Below are positions 16,021 to 18,270 of a stretch of 18,270 nt of DNA, piece after piece. The stretch's first letter is position 1. Every line of letters starts with the position of its first letter. A program made the translations under genes and the position numbers. The stretch is from JBHJOF01 sp050330055 (GTDB lineage: Bacteria > Pseudomonadota > Alphaproteobacteria > Kiloniellales > JAKSDN01), in contig JBHJOF010000013.1 of NCBI GenBank assembly GCA_050330055.1, positions 1 through 18,270 on the forward strand, in the 5' to 3' direction. Below the pieces are notes generated by a model. That model saw nothing but the letters and a program-made list of their open reading frames with translations, had not been told where the DNA came from and did no database searches.

Positions 16021-18270
16021 TTGACCAGTCCGACGACGCCACCGCCAGAACACGACCTCAGCACGATCACCATCGAGGAGGAGATGAAGCGCTCCTACCT
16101 CGATTACGCCATGAGCGTGATCGTGGCGCGCGCGATTCCCGACGTGCGCGACGGCCTGAAGCCGGTGCATCGCCGCATCCTCTACGCCATGAAGGAAGAG
16201 GGCTACGACTGGAACCGGGCCTATCGCAAGTCGGCCCGCATCGTTGGCGACGTCATGGGCAAGTATCACCCGCACGGCGGCGAGGCGATCTACGACGCCA
16301 TGGTGCGCATGGCGCAGCAATTCTCAATGCGCCTGCCTCTGGTCGATGGCCAGGGCAACTTCGGCTCGATGGACGGCGACCCGCCGGCGGCCATGCGTTA
16401 CACCGAGGCACGCCTGGCGCGCGCCGCCAGTGAGGCGCTGCTCGAAGATATCGACCGCGAGACGGTCGATTTTCAGGCCAACTACGACGAGACCTCGAAG
16501 GAGCCGCTGGCCCTGCCGGCGCGCATCCCCAACCTGCTGGTCAACGGCGCCGGCGGCATCGCCGTGGGCATGGCGACCAACATCCCGACCCATAACCTGG
16601 GCGAGGTGATCGACGCCTGCTGCACCTACATCGAGAACCCGGCGATCTCGATCGACGAACTGATGGAGCTTATCCCCGGGCCGGACTTCCCGACCGGTGG
16701 CATCATCCTCGGCAAGGCCGGCATCCGCGAGGCCTATCACACCGGCCGCGGTTCGGTCGTGGTGCGCGGCAAGACGCACGTCGAGGAGGCGCGCCGAGAC
16801 CGCCAGGCGATCGTCATCACCGAGGTGCCCTATCAGGTCAACAAGGCCCGCATGGTCGAGCGCATCGCCGAAGTGGTGCGCGACAAGACCATCGAAGGCA
16901 TCGTCGACCTGCGCGACGAGAGCGACCGGCACGGGCTGCGCGTCGTCATCGAGATCCGCCGCGACGCGGTAGTCGACGTGATCCTGAACCAGCTCTATCG
17001 CTACACCGCGCTGCAGACCTCATTCGGCGTCAACATGCTGGCGCTGAACGGCGGCCGGCCGGAGCTGCTCGACCTGAAGCGGGTGATCGCGGCCTTCGTC
17101 GACTTTCGCGAAGAGGTCATCACCCGGCGCACAATCTACGACCTGGCCAAGGCTCGCGAACGGGCCCATGTGCTGGTCGGCCTGGCCATCGCGGTGGCCA
17201 ATATCGACGCGGTGATCGCCCTGATCCGCGCCGCGCGCGACCCCAACGCGGCGCGCGAGGCCTTGCTGGGACGCACCTGGCCGGCGACCGACGTGGTGCC
17301 GCTGATCGCCCTCATCGACGACCCGGCGCAGGGCGCCGCCGCGGACGGCAGCTATCGCCTGTCCGAGGCCCAGGCGCGCGCCATCCTGGAGCTGCGCCTG
17401 CAGCGGCTGACCGGCCTCGAGCGCGACAAGATCGCCGAGGAACTGCAGGGCCTGGCCGACAGGATCCGCGAGTTTCTGGCCATCCTCGGGTCGCGCGAGC
17501 GCCTGCTCGAGGTGCTGCGTGGCGAGTTGCTCGAGATGAAGGAGCGCTACGCCGACCCGCGCCGCACCATGATCGAGGAGCTGGAGTTCGAGCAGGACAT
17601 CGAGGCCCTGATCCAGCGCGAGGACATGGTGGTCACGGTCTCGCACCAGGGCTACGTCAAGCGCGTGCCGCTCTCGACCTACCGGGCGCAGCGCCGCGGC
17701 GGCAAGGGCCGTGCCGGCATGGCAACGCGCGAGGAGGATTTCGTCGACCAGGTCTTCGTCTGCAACACCCACACGCCGGTGCTGTTCTTCTCGTCGCGCG
17801 GCATGGCCTACAAGATGAAGGTCTACCGCCTGCCGCTCGGCACCCCGCAGGCGCGCGGCAAGGCGTTGATCAACCTGCTGCCGCTCGTGGAAGGCGAGAC
17901 AATAACCACGACCATGCCGCTGCCCGAGGACGAATCGGCCTGGGGCGAGATGTACGTCATGTTCGCCACCTCGGCCGGCACGGTGCGGCGCAATCGCTTG
18001 TCCGACTTCGTCAGCGTCAAGACCAACGGCAAGATCGCCATGAAGCTGGAGGACGAGGACGCGCGCCTGGTCAGCGTGCGCACCTGCGGCGAGGACGACG
18101 ACGTGCTGCTGGCCAGCGCCAAGGGCAAGAGCATGCGCTTCCCGGTCAGCGACGTGCGCGTCTTCTCCGGCCGCAACTCGGTCGGCGTGCGCGGCATCCA
18201 GCTCGCCAAGGACGACAAGGTGATCTCGATGTCGATCCTGCGCCCGTCGCTGATCGAGACCACCGAGGAG
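16021..18270 (+). CDS. gyrA: DNA gyrase subunit A (3' end outside window)
   Basis: 750 residues are present and the frame is still open at the right edge. GyrA forms the A2B2 gyrase that introduces negative supercoils. The N-terminal helix EEEMKRSYLDYAMSVIVARAIPDVRDGLKPVHRR and the catalytic Tyr127 in AAMRYTEARL (E. coli Tyr122) are intact. The GyrA-box QRRGGKG at 557-563 and the start of the C-terminal pinwheel domain identify GyrA rather than ParC. The start TTG at 16021 gives LTSPTTPPPEHDLSTITIEEE, which fits alphaproteobacterial GyrA N-termini; an in-frame GTG at 15928 is less likely. The quinolone-determining region reads HPHGGEAIYDAMVRMAQ, so Gly87 and Glu88 stand at the E. coli Asp82 and Ser83 positions, while Asp92 (E. 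coli Asp87) is kept. Confidence 0.96.
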   Translation, partial: MTSPTTPPPEHDLSTITIEEEMKRSYLDYAMSVIVARAIPDVRDGLKPVHRRILYAMKEEGYDWNRAYRKSARIVGDVMGKYHPHGGEAIYDAMVRMAQQFSMRLPLVDGQGNFGSMDGDPPAAMRYTEARLARAASEALLEDIDRETVDFQANYDETSKEPLALPARIPNLLVNGAGGIAVGMATNIPTHNLGEVIDACCTYIENPAISIDELMELIPGPDFPTGGIILGKAGIREAYHTGRGSVVVRGKTHVEEARRDRQAIVITEVPYQVNKARMVERIAEVVRDKTIEGIVDLRDESDRHGLRVVIEIRRDAVVDVILNQLYRYTALQTSFGVNMLALNGGRPELLDLKRVIAAFVDFREEVITRRTIYDLAKARERAHVLVGLAIAVANIDAVIALIRAARDPNAAREALLGRTWPATDVVPLIALIDDPAQGAAADGSYRLSEAQARAILELRLQRLTGLERDKIAEELQGLADRIREFLAILGSRERLLEVLRGELLEMKERYADPRRTMIEELEFEQDIEALIQREDMVVTVSHQGYVKRVPLSTYRAQRRGGKGRAGMATREEDFVDQVFVCNTHTPVLFFSSRGMAYKMKVYRLPLGTPQARGKALINLLPLVEGETITTTMPLPEDESAWGEMYVMFATSAGTVRRNRLSDFVSVKTNGKIAMKLEDEDARLVSVRTCGEDDDVLLASAKGKSMRFPVSDVRVFSGRNSVGVRGIQLAKDDKVISMSILRPSLIETTEE

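Noticed and set aside
15700..16320. Reverse open frame spanning the gyrA leader and 5' part of gyrA
   Set aside because: Overlaps the conserved gyrA N-terminus on the other strand and shows no domain.

Overview
The window is high-GC DNA from the chromosome of a Gram-negative bacterium, most likely an alphaproteobacterium of Rhodospirillales type. The evidence is the housekeeping block uvrA (reverse) / ssb / HU gene / gyrA, an alphaproteobacterial-style UvrA with a degenerate first zinc finger, and outer-membrane genes (an LpxR-like lipid A deacylase and a lipoprotein). The taxon is inferred from sequence style, not from a database search.

Positions 1-2970 hold the end of a forward operon: the C-terminal part of a hydantoinase/oxoprolinase, an M20-type N-carbamoyl amino acid hydrolase, and an arginine deiminase/DDAH-superfamily enzyme that overlaps its neighbour by 4 bp. 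Together they look like a catabolic cassette for hydantoin, ureido or guanidino compounds. A 150-bp MITE-like palindromic element (3035-3184) separates it from a lone DMSO-reductase-family molybdopterin oxidoreductase (3229-5622).

Positions 5746-10776 are a mixed accessory stretch. It starts with an LpxR-family gene broken by one in-frame TAG, then a bidirectional terminator. Next come an orphan ParA ATPase and a class III adenylate cyclase, both reverse and 571 bp apart. Last are a small TTG-started lipoprotein and a methionine-rich periplasmic protein, both forward. Two strong hairpins separate these from a reverse gene for a small membrane-anchored protein, which has an AT-rich promoter region (about 11280-11380).

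Positions 11550-18270 are the DNA-maintenance block: complete uvrA (reverse), divergent ssb, an HU-family gene, and gyrA, which runs off the right edge. gyrA appears to start at TTG, and its quinolone-determining region is unusual: Gly and Glu stand where E. coli has Asp82 and Ser83.

I found no CRISPR array, tRNA, rRNA, complete insertion sequence, phage gene or recognisable defence system. Most of the window is ordinary. The best leads are the amber-interrupted LpxR gene, the GyrA substitutions, the guanidino/ureido cassette and the palindromic element.
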